Of a stretch of DNA of 64,000 nucleotides, positions 40,831 through 57,200 are shown in pieces. The translations under genes were made by a program, and so were the position numbers. The notes under the pieces were generated by a model. The model saw only the letters and a list, made by a program, of their open reading frames with translations. It did no database searches and had not been told where the DNA came from. The stretch's first letter is position 1. Each line of letters begins with the position of its first letter. Source of the DNA: Nematostella vectensis (Eukaryota > Cnidaria > Anthozoa > Actiniaria > Edwardsiidae); contig NC_064048.1 of assembly GCF_932526225.1 (NCBI RefSeq), positions 12,781,665 to 12,845,664 on the forward strand, given 5' to 3'.

Positions 40831-43800
40831 ATTTACGAGTGTAACCTCAAAAAGGTTACAATCGATACTTTTTTTTCCGAATGCAAATTCCAAAAAGTAA
40901 CATTAGGAAAAATAAAACAGTATACTCGGAAAAAAAGGTATATCAATCTATCGAGCGCTATGCTCTATGTTAGAATCTACTTAATCAAGTTATCCAAGGA
41001 ATCTAGTTAGTTCTTGTGTGCATAAAATATGTAAAGGATCCTGAACAAAGCATGAGCACATCAAAGATGCTGAGAGTACATAAAAATATCCCTATACCTT
41101 CTTTTTATGTCATGACACACCAAGAACAGTATAATTAAGTATCGATATTTAAAAAAAAAATAAAGAAAAAAAAAATAGGCTATCAGCGGGAATCGAACCC
41201 GGGTCGCTGCGTTAGTAGTCAAGGGCCTGCAACGAAAGACTAACGTGGCATTGCTGAAGGGAATTGTAATGAAAATTACTTTTAATACTATTGGTATCGT
41301 AAACTATCCCAAGAAAAGTCACCTTCGGACAGGAGGTTACATTCGGGAAAAGCTTCAGGGTTACATTCGGGAATTTGTTTTACGAGTGTAACCTCCAAAA
41401 GGTTACAATCGATATTTTTTTTTCCGAATGTAAATTCCAAAAAGTAACATTAGGAAAAATAAAACAGTATACTCGGAAAAAAAGGTATATCAATCTATCG
41501 AGCGCTATGCTCTATGTTAGAATCTACTTAATCAAGTTAGCCAAGGAATCTAGTTAGTTCTTGTGTGCATAAAATATGTACAGGATCCTGAACAAAGCAT
41601 GAGCACATCAAAGATGCTGAGAGTACATAAAAATGTCCCTATACCTTCTTTTTATGTCATAACACACCAAGAACAGTATAATTAAGTATCGATATTTAAA
41701 AAAAAAAATAAAGAAAAAAAATAGGCTATCAGCGGGAATCAAACCCGGGTAGCTGCGTTAGTAGTCAAGTGCCCGCAACGAAAGACTAACGTGGCATTGC
41801 TAAAGGGAATTGTAATGAAAATTACTTTTAATACTATTGGTATCGTAAACTATCCCAAGCAAAGTCACCATCGGACTGGAGGTTACATTCGGGAAAACCT
41901 TCAGGGTTACATTCGGGAATTTGATTTAAGAGTGTAACCTCAAAAAGGTTACAATCGATACTTTTTTTTCCGAATGCAAATTCCAAAAAGTAACATTAGG
42001 AAAAATAAAACAGTATACTCGGAAAAAAAGGTATATCAATCTATCGAGCGCTATGCTCTATGTTAGAATCTACTTAATCAAGTTATCCAAGGAATCTAGT
42101 TAGTTCTTGTGTGCATAAAATATGTAAAGGATCCTGAACAAAGCATGAGCACATCAAAGATGCTGAGAGTACATAAAAATATCCCTATACCTTCTTTTTA
42201 TGTCATGACACACCAAGAACAGTATAATTAAGTATCGATATTTAAAAAAAAAATAAAGAAAAAAAAAAAGGCTATCAGCGGGAATCGAACCCGGGTCGCT
42301 GCGTTAGTAGTCAAGGGCCTGCAACGAAAGACTAACGTGGCATTGCTGAAGGGAATTGTAATGAAAATTACTTTTAATACTATTGGTATCGTAAACTATC
42401 CCAAGCAAAGTCACCATCGGACAGGAGGTTACATTCGGGAAAAGCTTCAGGGTTACATTCGGGAATTTGTTTTACGAGTGTAACCTCCAAAAGGTTACAA
42501 TCGATATTTTTTTTTCCGAATGTAAATTCCAAAAAGTAACATTAGGAAAAATAAAACAGTATACTCGGAAAAAAGGTATATCAATCTATCGAGCGCTATG
42601 CTCTATGTTAGAATCTACTTAATCAAGTTATCCAAGGAATCTAGTTAGTTCTTGTGTGCATAAAATATGTACAGGATCCTGAACAAAGCATGAGCACATC
42701 AAAGATGCTGAGAGTACATAAAAATGTCCCTATACCTTCTTTTTATGTCATGACACACCAAGAACAGTATAATTAAGTATCGATATTTAAAAAAAAAATA
42801 ATAAAAAAAAATAGGCTATCAGCGGGAATCGAACCCGGGTCGCTGCGTTAGTAGTCAAGGACCTGCAACGAAAGACTAACGTGGCATTGCTGAAGGGAAT
42901 TGTAATGAAAATTACTTTTAATACTATTGGTATCGTAAACTATCCCAAGCAAAGTCACCATCGGACAGGAGGTTACATTCGGGAAAAGCTTCAGGGTTAC
43001 ATTCGGGAATTTGTTTTACGAGTGTAACCTCAAAAAGGTTACAATCGATAATTTGTTTTCCGAATGTAAATTCCAAAAAGTAACATTAGAAAAAATAAAA
43101 CAGTATACTCGGAAAAAAAGGTATATCAATCTATTGAGCGCTATGCTCTATGTTAGAATCTACTTAATCAAGTTATCCAAGGAATCTAGTTAGTTCTTGT
43201 GTGCATAAAATATGGACAGGATCCTGAACAAAGCATGAGCACATCGAAGATGCTGAGAGTACATAAAAATGTCCCTATACCTTCTTTTTATGTCATGACA
43301 CACCAAGAACAGTATAATTAAGTATCGATATTTAAAAAAAAAATAAAGAAAAAAATAGGCTATCAGCGGGAATCGAACCCGGTTAGCTGCGTTAGTAGTC
43401 AAGTGCCCGCAACGAAAGACTGACGTGGCATTGCTGAAGGAAATTGTAATGAAAATTACTTTTAATACTATTGGTATCGTAAACTATCCCAAGCAAAGTC
43501 ACCATCGGACTGGAGGTTACATTCGGGAAAAGCTTCAGGGTTACATTCGGGAATTTGATTTACGAGTGTAACCTCAAAAAGGTTACAATCGATACTTTTT
43601 TTTCCGAATGCAAATTCCAAAAAGTAACATTAGGAAAAATAAAACAGTATACTCGGAAAAAAAGGTATATCAATCTATCGAGCGCTATGCTCTATGTTAG
43701 AATCTACTTAATCAAGTTATCCAAGGAATTTAGTTAGTTCTTGTGTGCATAAAATATGTAAAGGATCCTGAACAAAGCATGAGCACATCAAAGATGCTGA

Positions 43801-46800
43801 GAGTACATAAAAATGTCCCTATACCTTCTTTTTATGTCATGACACACCAAGATCAGTATAATTAAGTATCGATATTTAAAAAAAAATAAAGAAAAAAAAT
43901 AGGCTATCAGCGGGAATCGAACCCGGGTCGCTGCGTTAGTAGTCAAGTGCCTGCAACGAAAGACTAACGTGGCATTGCTGAAGGGAATTGTAATGAAAAT
44001 TGCTTTTAATACTATTGGTATCGTAAACTATCCCAAGCAAAGTCACCATCGGACAGGAGGTTACATTCGGGAAAAGCTTCAGGGTTACATTCGGGAATTT
44101 GTTTTACGAGTGTAACCTCAAAAAGGTTACAATCGATAATTTGTTTTCCGAATGTAAATTCCAAAAAGTAACATTAGGAAAAATAAAACAGTATACTCGG
44201 AAAAAAAGGTATATCAATCTATCGAGCGCTATGCTCTATGTTAGAATCTACTTAATCAAGTTATCCAAGGAATCTAGTTAGTTCTTGTGTGCATAAAATA
44301 TGTACAGGATCCTGAACAAAGCATGAGCACATCAAAGATGCTGAGAGTACATAAAAATGTCCCTATACCTTCTTTTTATGTCATGACACACCAAGAACAG
44401 TATAATTAAGTATCGATATTTAAAAAAAAAAATAAAGAAAAAAAAATAGGCTATCAGCGGGAATCGAACCCGGGTCGCTGCGTTAGTAGTCAAGGACCTG
44501 CAACGAAAGACTAACGTGGCATTGCTGAAGGGATATGTAATGAAAATTACTTTTAATACTATTGGTATCGTAAACTATCCCAAGCAAAGTCACCATCGGA
44601 CAGGAGGTTACATTCGGGAAAAGCTTCAGGGTTACATTCGGGAATTTGTTTTACGAGTGTAACCTCAAAAAGGTTACAATCGATAATTTGTTTTCCGAAT
44701 GTAAATTCCAAAAAGTAACATTAGGAAAAAAAAAACAGTATACTCGGAAAAAAAGGTATATCAATCTATTGAGCGCTATGCTCTATGTTAGAATCTACTT
44801 AATCAAGTTATCCAAGGAATCTAGTTAGTTCTTGTGTGCATAAAATATGTACAGGATCCTGAACAAAGCATGAGCACATCGAAGATGCTGAGAGTACATA
44901 AAAATGTCCCTATACCTTCTTTTTATGTCATGACACACCAAGAACAGTATAATTAAGTATCGATATTTAAAAAAAAAAATAAAGAAAAAAATAGGCTATC
45001 AGCGGGAATCGAACCCGGTTAGCTGCGTTAGTAGTCAAGTGCCCGCAACGAAAGACTGACGTGGCATTGCTGAAGGAAATTGTAATGAAAATTACTTTTA
45101 ATACTATTGGTATCGTAAACTATCCCAAGCAAAGTCACCATCGGACTGGAAGTTACATTCGGGAAAAGCTTCAGGGTTACATTCGGGAATTTGATTTACG
45201 AGTGTAACCTCAAAAAGGTTACAATCGATACTTTTTTTTCCGAATGCAAATTCCAAAAAGTAACATTAGGAAAAATAAAACAGTATACTCGGAAAAAAAG
45301 GTATATCAATCTATCGAGCGCTATGCTCTATGTTAGAATCTACTTAATCAAGTTATCCAAGGAATTTAGTTAGTTCTTGTGTGCATAAAATATGTAAAGG
45401 ATCCTGAACAAAGCATGAGCACATCAAAGATGCTGAGAGTACATAAAAATGTCCCTATACCTTCTTTTTATGTCATGACACACCAAGATCAGTATAATTA
45501 AGTATCGATATTTAAAAAAAAATAAAGAAAAAAAATAGGCTATCAGCGGGAATCGAACCCGGGTCGCTGCGTTAGTAGTCAAGTGCCTGCAACGAAAGAC
45601 TAACGTGGCATTGCTGAAGGGAATTGTAATGAAAATTACTTTTAATACTATTGGTATCGTAAACTATCCCAAGCAAAGTCACCATCGGACAGGAGGTTAC
45701 ATTCGGGAAAAGCTTCAGGGTTACATTCGGGAATTTGTTTTACGAGTGTAACCTCAAAAAGGTTACAATCGATAATTTGTTTTCCGAATGTAAATTCCAA
45801 AAAGTAACATTAGGAAAAATAAAACAGTATACTCGGAAAAAAAGGTATATCAATCTATTGAGCGCTATTCTCTATGTTAGAATCTACTTAATCAAGTTAT
45901 CCAAGGAATCTAGTTAGTTCTTGTGTGCATAAAATATGTACAGGATCCTGAACAAAGCATGAGCACATCGAAGATGCTGAGAGTACATAAAAATGTCCCT
46001 ATACCTTCTTTTTATGTCATGACACACCAAGAACAGTATAATTAAGTATCGATATTTAAAAAAAAAATAAAGAAAAAAATAGGCTATCAGCGGGAATCGA
46101 ACCCGGTTAGCTGCGTTAGTAGTCAAGTGCCCGCAACGAAAGACTGACGTGGCATTGCTGAAGGAAATTGTAATGAAAATTACTTTTAATACTATTGGTA
46201 TCGTAAACTATCCCAAGCAAAGTCACCATCGGACTGGAGGTTACATTCGGGAAAAGCTTCAGGGTTACATTCGGGAATTTGATTTACGAGTGTAACCTCA
46301 AAAAGGTTACAATCGATACTTTTTTTTCCGAATGCAAATTAAAAAAAGTAACATTAGGAAAAATAAAACAGTATACTCGGAAAAAAAGGTATATCAATCT
46401 AATTTGCGCTATGCTCTATGTTAGAATCTACTTAATCAAGTTATCCAAGGAATTTAGTTAGTTCTTGTGTGCATAAAATATGTAAAGGATCCTGAACAAA
46501 GCATGAGCACATCAAAGATGCTGAGAGTACATAAAAATGTCCCTATACCTTCTTTTTATGTCATGACACACCAAGATCAGTATAATTAAGTATCGATATT
46601 TAAAAAAAAATAAAGAAAAAAAATAGGCTATCAGCGGGAATCGAACCCGGGTCGCTGCGTTAGTAGTCAAGTGCCTGCAACGAAAGACTAACGTGGCATT
46701 GCTGAAGGGAATTGTAATGAAAATTGCTTTTAATACTATTGGTATCGTAAACTATCCCAAGCAAAGTCACCATCGGACAGGAGGTTACATTCGGGAAAAG

Positions 46801-49800
46801 CTTCAGGGTTACATTCGGGAATTTGTTTTACGAGTGTAACCTCAAAAAGGTTACAATCGATAATTTGTTTTCCGAATGTAAATTCCAAAAAGTAACATTA
46901 GGAAAAATAAAACAGTATACTCGGAAAAAAAGGTATATCAATCTATCGAGCGCTATGCTCTATGTTAGAATCTACTTAATCAAGTTATCCAAGGAATCTA
47001 GTTAGTTCTTGTGTGCATAAAATATGTACAGGATCCTGAACAAAGCATGAGCACATCAAAGATGCTGAGAGTACATAAAAATGTCCCTATACCTTCTTTT
47101 TATGTCATGACACACCAAGAACAGTATAAGTAAGTATCGATATTTAAAAAAAAAATAAAGAAAAAAAAATAGGCTATCAGCGGGAATCGAACCCGGGTCG
47201 CTGCGTTAGTAGTCAAGTGCCCGCAACGAAAGACTAACGTGGCATTGCTGAAGGGAATTGTAATGAAAATTACTTTTAATACTATTGGTATCGTAAACTA
47301 TCCCAAGCAAAGTCAGCATCGGACAGGAGGTTACATTCGGGAAAAGCTTCAGGGTTACATTCGGGAATTTGTTTTACGAGTGTAACCTCAAAAAGGTTAC
47401 AATCGATAATTTGTTTTCCGAATGTAAATTCCAAAAAGTAACATTAGGAAAAATAAAACAGTATACTCGGATAAAAAGGTATATCAATCTATCGAGCGCT
47501 ATGCTCTATGTTAGAATCTACTTAATCAAGTTATCCAAGGAATCTAGTTAGTTCTTGTGTGCATAAAATATGTACAGGATCCTGAACAAAGCATGAGCAC
47601 ATCAATGATGCTGAGAGTACATAAAAATGTCCCTATACCTTATTTTTATGTCATGACACACCAAGAACAGTATAATTAAGTATCGATATTTAAAAAAAAA
47701 AAATAAACAAAAAAAAATAGGCTATCAGCGGGAATCAAACCCGGGTCGCTGAGTTAGTAGTCAAGTGCCCGCAACGAAAGACTAACGTGGCATTGCTGAA
47801 TGGAATTGTAATGAAAATTACTTTTAATACTATTGGTATCGTAAACTATCCCAAGCAAAGTCACCATCGGACTGGAGGTTACATTCGGGAAAAGCTTCAG
47901 GGTTACATTCGGGAATTTGATTTACGAGTGTAACCTCAAAAAGGTTACAATCGATACTTTTTTTTCCGAATGCAAATTCCAAAAAGTAACATTACGAAAA
48001 ATAAAACAGTATACTCGGAAAAAAAGGTATATCAATCTATCGAGCGCTATGCTCTATGTTAGAATCTACTTAATCAAGTTATCCAAGGAATCTAGTTAGT
48101 TCTTGTGTGCATAAAATATGTACAGGATCCTGAACAAAGCATGAGCACATCAAAGATGCTGAGAGTACATAAAAATGTCCCTATACCTTCTTTTTATGTC
48201 ATGACACACCAAGAACAGTATAATTAAGTATCGATATTTAAAAAAAAAATAAAGAAAAAAAAAATAGGCTATCAGCGGGAATCGAACCCGGGTCGCTGCG
48301 TTAGTAGTCAAGTGCCCGCAACGAAAGACTAACGTGGCATTGCTGAATGGAATTGTAATGAAAATTACTTTTAATACTATTGGTATCGTAAACTATCCCA
48401 AGCAAAGTCACCATCGGACTGGAGGTTACATTCGGGAAAAGCTTCAGGGTTACATTCGGGAATTTGTTTTACGAGTGTAACCTCCAAAAGCTTACAATCG
48501 ATAATTTTTTTGTAAATTCCAAAAAGTAACATTAGGAAAAATAAAACAGTATACTCGGAAAAAAAGGTATATCAATCTATCGAGCGCTATGCTCTATGTT
48601 AGAATCTACTTAATCAAGTTATCCAAGGAATCTAGTTAGTTCTTGTGTGCATAAAATATGTACAGGATCCTGAACAAAGCATGAGCACATCAAAGATGCT
48701 GAGAGTACATAAAAATGTCCCTATACCTTCTTTTTATGTCATGACACACCAAGAACAGTATAATTAAGTATCGATATTTAAAAAAAAAAAAATAAACAAA
48801 AAAAAATAGGCTATCAGCGGGAATCAAACCCGGGTCGCTGCGTTAGTAGTCAAGTGCCCGCAACGAAAGACTAACGTGGCATTGCTGAATGGAATTGTAA
48901 TGAAAATTACTTTTAATACTATTGGTATCGTAAACTATCCCAAGCAAAGTCACCATCGGACTGGAGGTTACATTCGGGAAAAGCTTCAGGGTTACATTCG
49001 GGAATTTGATTTACGAGTGTAACCTCAAAAAGGTTACAATCGATACTTTTTTTTCCGAATGCAAATTCAAAAAAGTAACATTACGAAAAATAAAACAGTA
49101 TACTCGGAAAAAAAGGTATATCAATCTATCGAGCGCTATGCTCTATGTTAGAATCTACTTAATCAAGTTATCCAAGGAATCTAGTTAGTTTTTGTGTGCA
49201 TAAAATATGTACAGGATCCTGAACAAAGCATGAGCACATCAAAGATGCTGAGAGTACATAAAAATGTCCCTATACCTTCTTTTTATGTCATGACACACCA
49301 AGAACAGTATAATTAAGTATCGATATTTAAAAAAAAAATAAAGAAAAAAAAAATAGGCTATCAGCGGGAATCGAACCCGGGTCGCTGCGTTAGTAGTCAA
49401 GTGCCCGCAACGAAAGACTAACGTGGCATTGCTGAATGGAATTGTAATGAAAATTACTTTTAATACTATTGGTATCGTAAACTATCCCAAGCAAAGTCAC
49501 CATCGGACTGGAGGTTACATTCGGGAAAAGCTTCAGGGTTACATTCGGGAATTTGTTTTACGAGTGTAACCTCCAAAAGCTTACAATCGATAATTTTTTT
49601 GTAAATTCCAAAAAGTAACATTAGGAAAAATAAAACAAAATACTCGGAAAAAAAGGTATATCAATCTATCGAGCGCTATGCTCTATGTTAGAATCTACTT
49701 AATCAAGTTATCCAAGGAATCTAGTTAGTTCTTGTGTGCATAAAATATGTACAGGATCCTGAACAAAGCATGAGCACATCAAAGATGCTGAGAGTACATA

Positions 49801-52800
49801 AAAATGTCCCTATACCTTCTTTTTATGTCATGACACACCAAGAACAGTATAATTAAGTATCGATATTTAAAAAAAAAAATAAAGAAAAAAAAAAGGCTAT
49901 CAGCGGGAATCGAACCCGGGTCGCTGCGGTAGTAGTTAACTGCCCGCAACGAAAGACTAACGTGGCATTGCTGAAGGAAATTGTAATGAAAATTACTTTT
50001 AATACTATTGGTATCGTAAACTATCCCAAGCAAAGTCACCATCGGACTGGAGGTTACATTCGGGAAAAGCTTCAGGGTTACATTCGGGGATTTGTTTTAC
50101 GAGTGTAACCTCCAAAAGGTTACAATCGATAATTTTTTTTCCGAATGTAAATTCCAAAAAGTAACATTAGGAAAAATAAAACAGTATACTCGGAAAAAAA
50201 GGTATATCAATCTATCGAGCGCTATGCTCTATGTTAGAATCTACTTAATCAAGTTATCCAAGGAATCTAGTTAGTTCTTGTGTGCATAAAATATGTACAG
50301 GATCCTGAACAAAGCATGAGCACATCAAAGATGCTGAGAGTACATAAAAATGTCCCTATACCTTCTTTTTATGTCATGACACACCAAGAACAGTATAAGT
50401 AAGTATCGATATTTAAAAAAAAAATAAAGAAAAAAAAATTGGCTATCAGCGGGAATCGAACCCGGGTCGCTGCGTTAGTAGTCAAGTGCCCGCAACGAAA
50501 GACTAACGTGGCATTGCTGAAGGGAATTGTAATGAAAATTACTTTTAATACTATTGGTATCGTAAACTATCCCAAGCAAAGTCACCATCGGACTGGAGGT
50601 TACATTCGGGAAAAGCTTCAGGGTTACATTCGGGAATTTGTTTTACGAGTGTAACCTCCAAAAGGTTACAATCGATAATTTTTTTTCCGAATGTAAATTC
50701 CAAAAAGTAACATTAGGAAAAATAAAACAGTATACTCGGATAAAAAGGTATATCAATCTATCGAGCGCTATGCTCTATGTTAGAATCTACTTAATCAAGT
50801 TATCCAAGGAATCTAGTTAGTTCTTGTGTGCATAAAATATGTACAGGATCCTGAACAAAGCATGAGCACATCAAAGATGCTGAGAGTACATAAAAATGTC
50901 CCTATACCTTCTTTTTATGTCATGACACACCAAGAACAGTATAATTAAGTATCGATATTTAAAAAAAAAATAAAGAAAAAAAAAATAGGCTATCAGCGGG
51001 AATCGAACCCGGGTCGCTGCGTTAGTAGTCAAGTGCCCGCAACGAAAGACTAACGTGGCATTGCTGAATGGAATTGTAATGAAAATTACTTTTAATACTA
51101 TTGGTATCGTAAACTATCCCAAGCAAAGTCACCATCGGACTGGAGGTTACATTCGGGAAAAGCTTCAGGGTTACATTCGGGAATTTGTTTTACGAGTGTA
51201 ACCTCCAAAAGCTTACAATCGATAATTTTTTTTCCGAATGTAAATTCCAAAAAGTAACATTAGGAAAAATAAAACAGTATACTCGGAAAAAAAGGTATAT
51301 CAATCTATCGAGCGCTATGCTCTATGTTAGAATCTACTTAATCAAGTTATCCAAGGAATCTAGTTAGTTCTTGTGTGCATAAAATATGTACAGGATCCTG
51401 AACAAAGCATGAGCACATCAAAGATGCTGAGAGTACATAAAAATGTCCCTATACCTTCTCTTTATATCATGACACACCAAGAACAGTATAATTAAGTATC
51501 GATATTTAAAAAAAAAAATAAAGAAAAAAAAAATAGGCTATCAGCGGGAATCGAACCCGGGTCGCTGCGTTAGTAGTCAAGTGCCCGCAACGAAAGACTA
51601 ACGTGGCATTGCTGAAGGGAATTGTAATGAAAATTACTTTTAATACTATTGGTATCGTAAACTATCCCAAGCAAAGTCACCATCGGACTGGAGGTTACAT
51701 TCGGGAAAAGCTTCAGGGTTACATTCGGGAATTTGTTTTACGAGTGTAACCTCAAAAAGGTTACAATCGATACTTTTTTTTCCGAATGCAAATTCCAAAA
51801 AGTAACATTAGGAAAAATAAAACAGTATACTCGGAAAAAAAAGGTATATCAATCTATCGAGCGCTATGCTCTATGTTAGAATATACTTAATCAAGTTATC
51901 CAAGGAATCTAGTTAGTTCTTGTGTGCATAAAATATGTACAGGATCCTGAACAAAGCATGAGCACATCAAAGATGCTGAGAGTACATAAAAATGTCCCTA
52001 TACCTTCTTTTTATATCATGACACACCAAGAACAGTATAATTAAGTATCGATATTTAAAAAAAAATAAAGCAAAAAAATAGGCTATCAGCGGAAATCGAA
52101 CCCGGGTCGCTGCGTTAGTAGTCAAGTGCCCGCAACTAAAGACTAACGTGGCATTGCTGAAGGAAATTGTAATGAAAAGTACTTTTAATACTATTGGTAT
52201 CGTAAACTATCCCAAGCAAAGTCACCATCGGACTGGAGGTTACATTCGGGAAAAGCTTCAGGGTTACATTCGGGAATTTGTTTTACGAGTGTAACCTCCA
52301 AAAGGTTACAATCGATAATTTTTTTTCCGAATGTAAATTCCAAAAAGTAACATTAGGAAAAATAAAACAGTATACTCGGAAAAAAAGGTATATCAATCTA
52401 TCGAGCGCTATGCTCTATGTTAGAATCTACTTAATCAAGTTATCCAAGGAATCTAGTTAGTTCTTGTGTGCATAAAATATGTACAGGATCCTGAACAAAG
52501 CATGAGCACATCAAAGATGCTGAGAGTACATAAAAATGTCCCTATACCTTCTTTTTATGTCATGACACACCAAGAACAGTATAAGTAAGTATCGATATTT
52601 AAAAAAAAAATAAAGAAAAAAAAATAGGCTATCAGCGGGAATCGAACCCGGGTCGCTGCGTTAGTAGTCAAGTGCCCGCAACGAAAGACTAACGTGGCAT
52701 TGCTGAAGGGAATTGTAATGAAAATTACTTTTAATACTATTGGTATCGTAAACTATCCCAAGCAAAGTCACCATCGGACTGGAGGTTACATTCGGGAAAA

Positions 52801-54226
52801 GCTTCAGGGTTACATTCGGGAATTTGTTTTACGAGTGTAACCTCCAAAAGGTTACAATCGATAATTTTTTTTCCGAATGTAAATTCCAAAAAGTAACATT
52901 AGGAAAAATAAAACAGTATACTCGGATAAAAAGGTATATCAATCTATCGAGCGCTATGCTCTATGTTAGAATCTACTTAATCAAGTTATCCAAGGAATCT
53001 AGTTAGTTCTTGTGTGCATAAAATATGTACAGGATCCTGAACAAAGCATGAGCACATCAATGATGCTGAGAGTACATAAAAATGTCCCTATACCTTCTTT
53101 TTATGTCATGACACACCAAGAACAGTATAATTAAGTATCGATATTTAAAAAAAAAACAAAAAACAAAAAAAAATAGGCTATAAGCGGGAATCAAACCCGG
53201 GTCGCTGCGTTAGTAGTCAAGTGCCCGCAACGGAAGACTAACGTGGCATTGCTGAATGGAATTGTAATGAAAATTACTTTTAATACTATTGGTATCGTAA
53301 ACTATCCCAAGCAAAGTCACCATCGGACTGGAGGTTACATTCGGGAAAAGCTTCAGGGTTACATTCGGGAATTTGTTTTACGAGTGTAACCTCCAAAAGG
53401 TTACAATCGATAATTTGTTTTCCGAATGTAAATTCCAAAAAGTAACATTAGGAAAATTAAAACAGTATACTCGGAAAAAAAAGGTATATCAATCTATCGA
53501 GCGCTATGCTCTATGTTAGAATCTACTTAATCAAGTTATCCAAGGAATCTAGTTAGTTCTTGTGTGCATAAAATATGTACAGGATCCTGAACAAAGCATG
53601 AGCACATCAAAGATGCTGAGAGTACATAAAAATGTCCCTATACCTTCTTTTTATGTCATGACACACCAAGAACAGTATAAGTAAGTATCGATATTTAAAA
53701 AACAAATAAAGAAAAAAAAATAGGCTATCAGCGGGAATCGAACCCGGGTCGCTGCGTTAGTAGTCAAGTGCCCGCAACGAAAGACTAACGTGGCATTGCT
53801 GAAGGGAATTGTAATGAAAATTACTTTTAATACTATTGGTATCGTAAACTATCCCAAGCAAAGTCACCATCGGACTGGAGGTTACATTCGGGAAAAGCTT
53901 CAGGGTTACATTCGGGAATTTGTTTTACGAGTGTAACCTCCAAAAGGTTACAATCGATAATTTTTTTTCCGAATGTAAATTCCAAAAACTAACATTAGGA
54001 AAAATAAAACAGTATACTCGGATAAAAAGGTATATCAATCTATCGAGCGCTATGCTATATGTTAGAATCTACTTAATCAAGTTATCCAAGGAATCTAGTT
54101 AGTTCTTGTGTGCATAAAATATGTACAGGATCCTGAACAAAGCATGAGCACATCAAAGATGCTGAGAGTACATAAAAATGTCCCTATACCTTCTTTTTAT
54201 GTCATGACACACCAAGAACAGTATAA

Positions 54227-57200
54227 TTAAGTATCGATATTTAAAAAAAAAAATAAAAAAAAAAATAGGCTATCAGCGGGAATCGAACCCGGGTCGCTGC
54301 GGTAGTAGTTAACTGCCCGCAACGAAAGACTAACGTGGCATTGCTGAAGGAAATTGTAATGAAAATTACTTTTAATACTATTGGTATCGTAAACTATCCC
54401 AAGCAAAGTCACCATCGGACTGGAGGTTACATTCGGGAAAAGCTTCTGGGTTACATTCGGGAATTTGTTTTACGAGTGTAACCTCCAAAAGGTTACAATC
54501 GATAATTTTTTTTCCGAATGTAAATTCCAAAAAGTAACATTAGGAAAAATAAAACAGTATACTCGGAAAAAAAGGTATATCAATCTATCGAGCGCTATGC
54601 TCTATGTTAGAATCTACTTAATCAAGTTATCCAAGGAATCTAGTTAGTTCTTGTGTGCATAAAATATGTACAGGATACTGAACAAAGCATGAGCACATCA
54701 AAGATGCTGAGAGTACATAAAAATGTCCCTATACCTTCTTTTTATGTCATGACACACCAAGAACAGTATAATTAAGTATCGATATTAAAAAAAAAAAATA
54801 AAGAAAAAAAAATAGGCTATCAGCGGGAATCAAACCCGGGTCGCTGCGTTAGTAGTCAAGTGCCCGCAACGAAAGACTAACGTGGCATTGCTGAAGGGAA
54901 TTGTAATGAAAATTACTTTTAATACTATTGGTATCGTAAACTATCCCAAGCAAAGTCACCATCGGACTGGAGGTTACATTCGGGAAAAGCTTCAGGGTTA
55001 CATTAGGAATTTGTTTTACGAGTGTAACCTCAAAAAGGTTACAATCGATAATTTGTTTTCCGAATGTAAATTCCAAAAAGTAACATTAGGAAAAATAAAA
55101 CAGTATACTCGGAAAAAAAGGTATATCAATCTATCGAGCGCTATGCTCTATGTTAGAATCTACTTAATCAAGTTATCCAAGGAATCTAGTTAGTTCTTGT
55201 GTGCATAAAATATGTACAGGATCCTGAACAAAGCATGAGCACATCAAAGATGCTGAGAGTACATAAAAATGTCCCTATACCTTTTTTTTATGTCATGACA
55301 CACCAAGAACAGTATAATTAAGTATCGATATTTAAAAAAAAAAAAATAAAGAAAAAAAAAATAGGCTATCAGCGGGAATCGAACCCGGGTCGCTGCGTTA
55401 GTAGTCAAGTGCCCGCAACGAAAGACTAACGTGGCATTGCTGAAGGGAATTGTAATGAAAATTACTTTTAATACTATTGGTATCGTAAACTATCCCAAGC
55501 AAAGTCACCATCGGACTGGAGGTTACATTCGGGAAAAGCTTCAGGGTTACATTCGGGAATTTGTTTTACGAGTGTAACCTCCAAAAGGTTACAATCGATA
55601 TTTTTTTTTCCGAATGTAAATTCCAAAAAGTAACATTAGGAAAAATAAAACAGTATACTCGGAAAAACAGGTATATCAATCTATCGAGCGCTATGCTCTA
55701 TGTTAGAATATACTTAATCAAGTTATCCAAGGAATCTAGTTAGTTCTTGTGTGCATAAAATATGTACAGGATCCTGAACAAAGCATGAGCACATCAAAGA
55801 TGCTGAGAGTACATAAAAATGTCCCTATACCTTCTTTTTATGTCATGACACACCAAGAACAGTATAATTAAGTATCGATATTTAAAAAAAATAAAGCAAA
55901 AAAATAGGCTATCAGCGGGAATCGAACCCGGGTCGCTGCGTTAGTAGTCAAGTGCCCGCAACGAAAGACTAACGTGGCATTGCTGAAGGGAATTGTAATG
56001 AAAATTACTTTTAATACTATTGGTATCGTAAACTATCCCAAGCAAAGTCACCATCGGACTGGAGGTTACATTCGGGAAAAGCTTCAGGGTTACATTCGGG
56101 AATTTGATTTACGAGTGTAACCTCCAAAAGGTTACAATCGATAATTTTTTTTCCGAATGTAAATTCCAAAAAGTAACATTAGGAAAAATAAAACAGTATA
56201 CTCGGAAAAAAAGGTGTATCAATCTATCGAGCGCTATGCTCTATGTTAGAATCTACTTAATCAAGTTATCCAAGGAATCTAGTTAGTTCTTGTGTGCATA
56301 AAATATGTACAGGATCCTGAACAAAGCATGAGCACATCAAAGATGCTGAGAGTACATAAAAATGTCCCTATACCTTCTTTTTATGTCATGACACACCAAG
56401 AACAGTATAATTAAGTATCGATATTTAAAAAAAAAAAATAAAGAAAAAAAAATAGGCTATCAGCGGGAATCAAACCAGGGTCGCTGCGTTAGTAGTCAAG
56501 TGCCCGCAACGAAAGACTAACGTGGCATTGCTGAAGGGAATTGTAATGAAAATTACTTTTAATACTATTGGTATCGTAAACTATCCCAAGCAAAGTCACC
56601 ATCGGACTGGAGGTTACATTCGGGAAAAGCTTCAGGGTTACATTCGGGAATTTGATTTACGAGTGTAACCTCGAAAAGGTTACAATCGATACTTTTTTTT
56701 TCCGAATGCAAATTCCAAAAAGTAACATTAGGAAAAATAAAACAGTATACTCGGAAAAAAAGGTATATCAATCTATCGAGCGCTATGCTCTATGTTAGAA
56801 TCTACTTAATCAAGTTATCCAAGGAATCTCGTTAGTTCTTGTGTGCATAAAATATGTACAGGATCCTGAACAAAGCATGAGCACATCAAAGATGCTGAGA
56901 GTACATAAAAATGTCCCTATACCTTCTTTTTATGTCATGACACACCAAGAACAGTATAATTAAGTATCGATATTTAAAAAAAAAATAAAGAAAAAAAAAA
57001 TAGGCTATCAGCGGGAATCGAACCCGGGTCGCTGCGTTAGTAGTCAAGGGCCTGCAACGAAAGACTAACGTGGCATTGCTGAAGGGAATTGTAATGAAAA
57101 TTACTTTTAATACTATTGGTATCGTAAACTATCCCAAGCAAAGTCACCATCGGACAGGAGGTTACATTCGGGAAAAGCTTCAGGGTTACATTCGGGAATT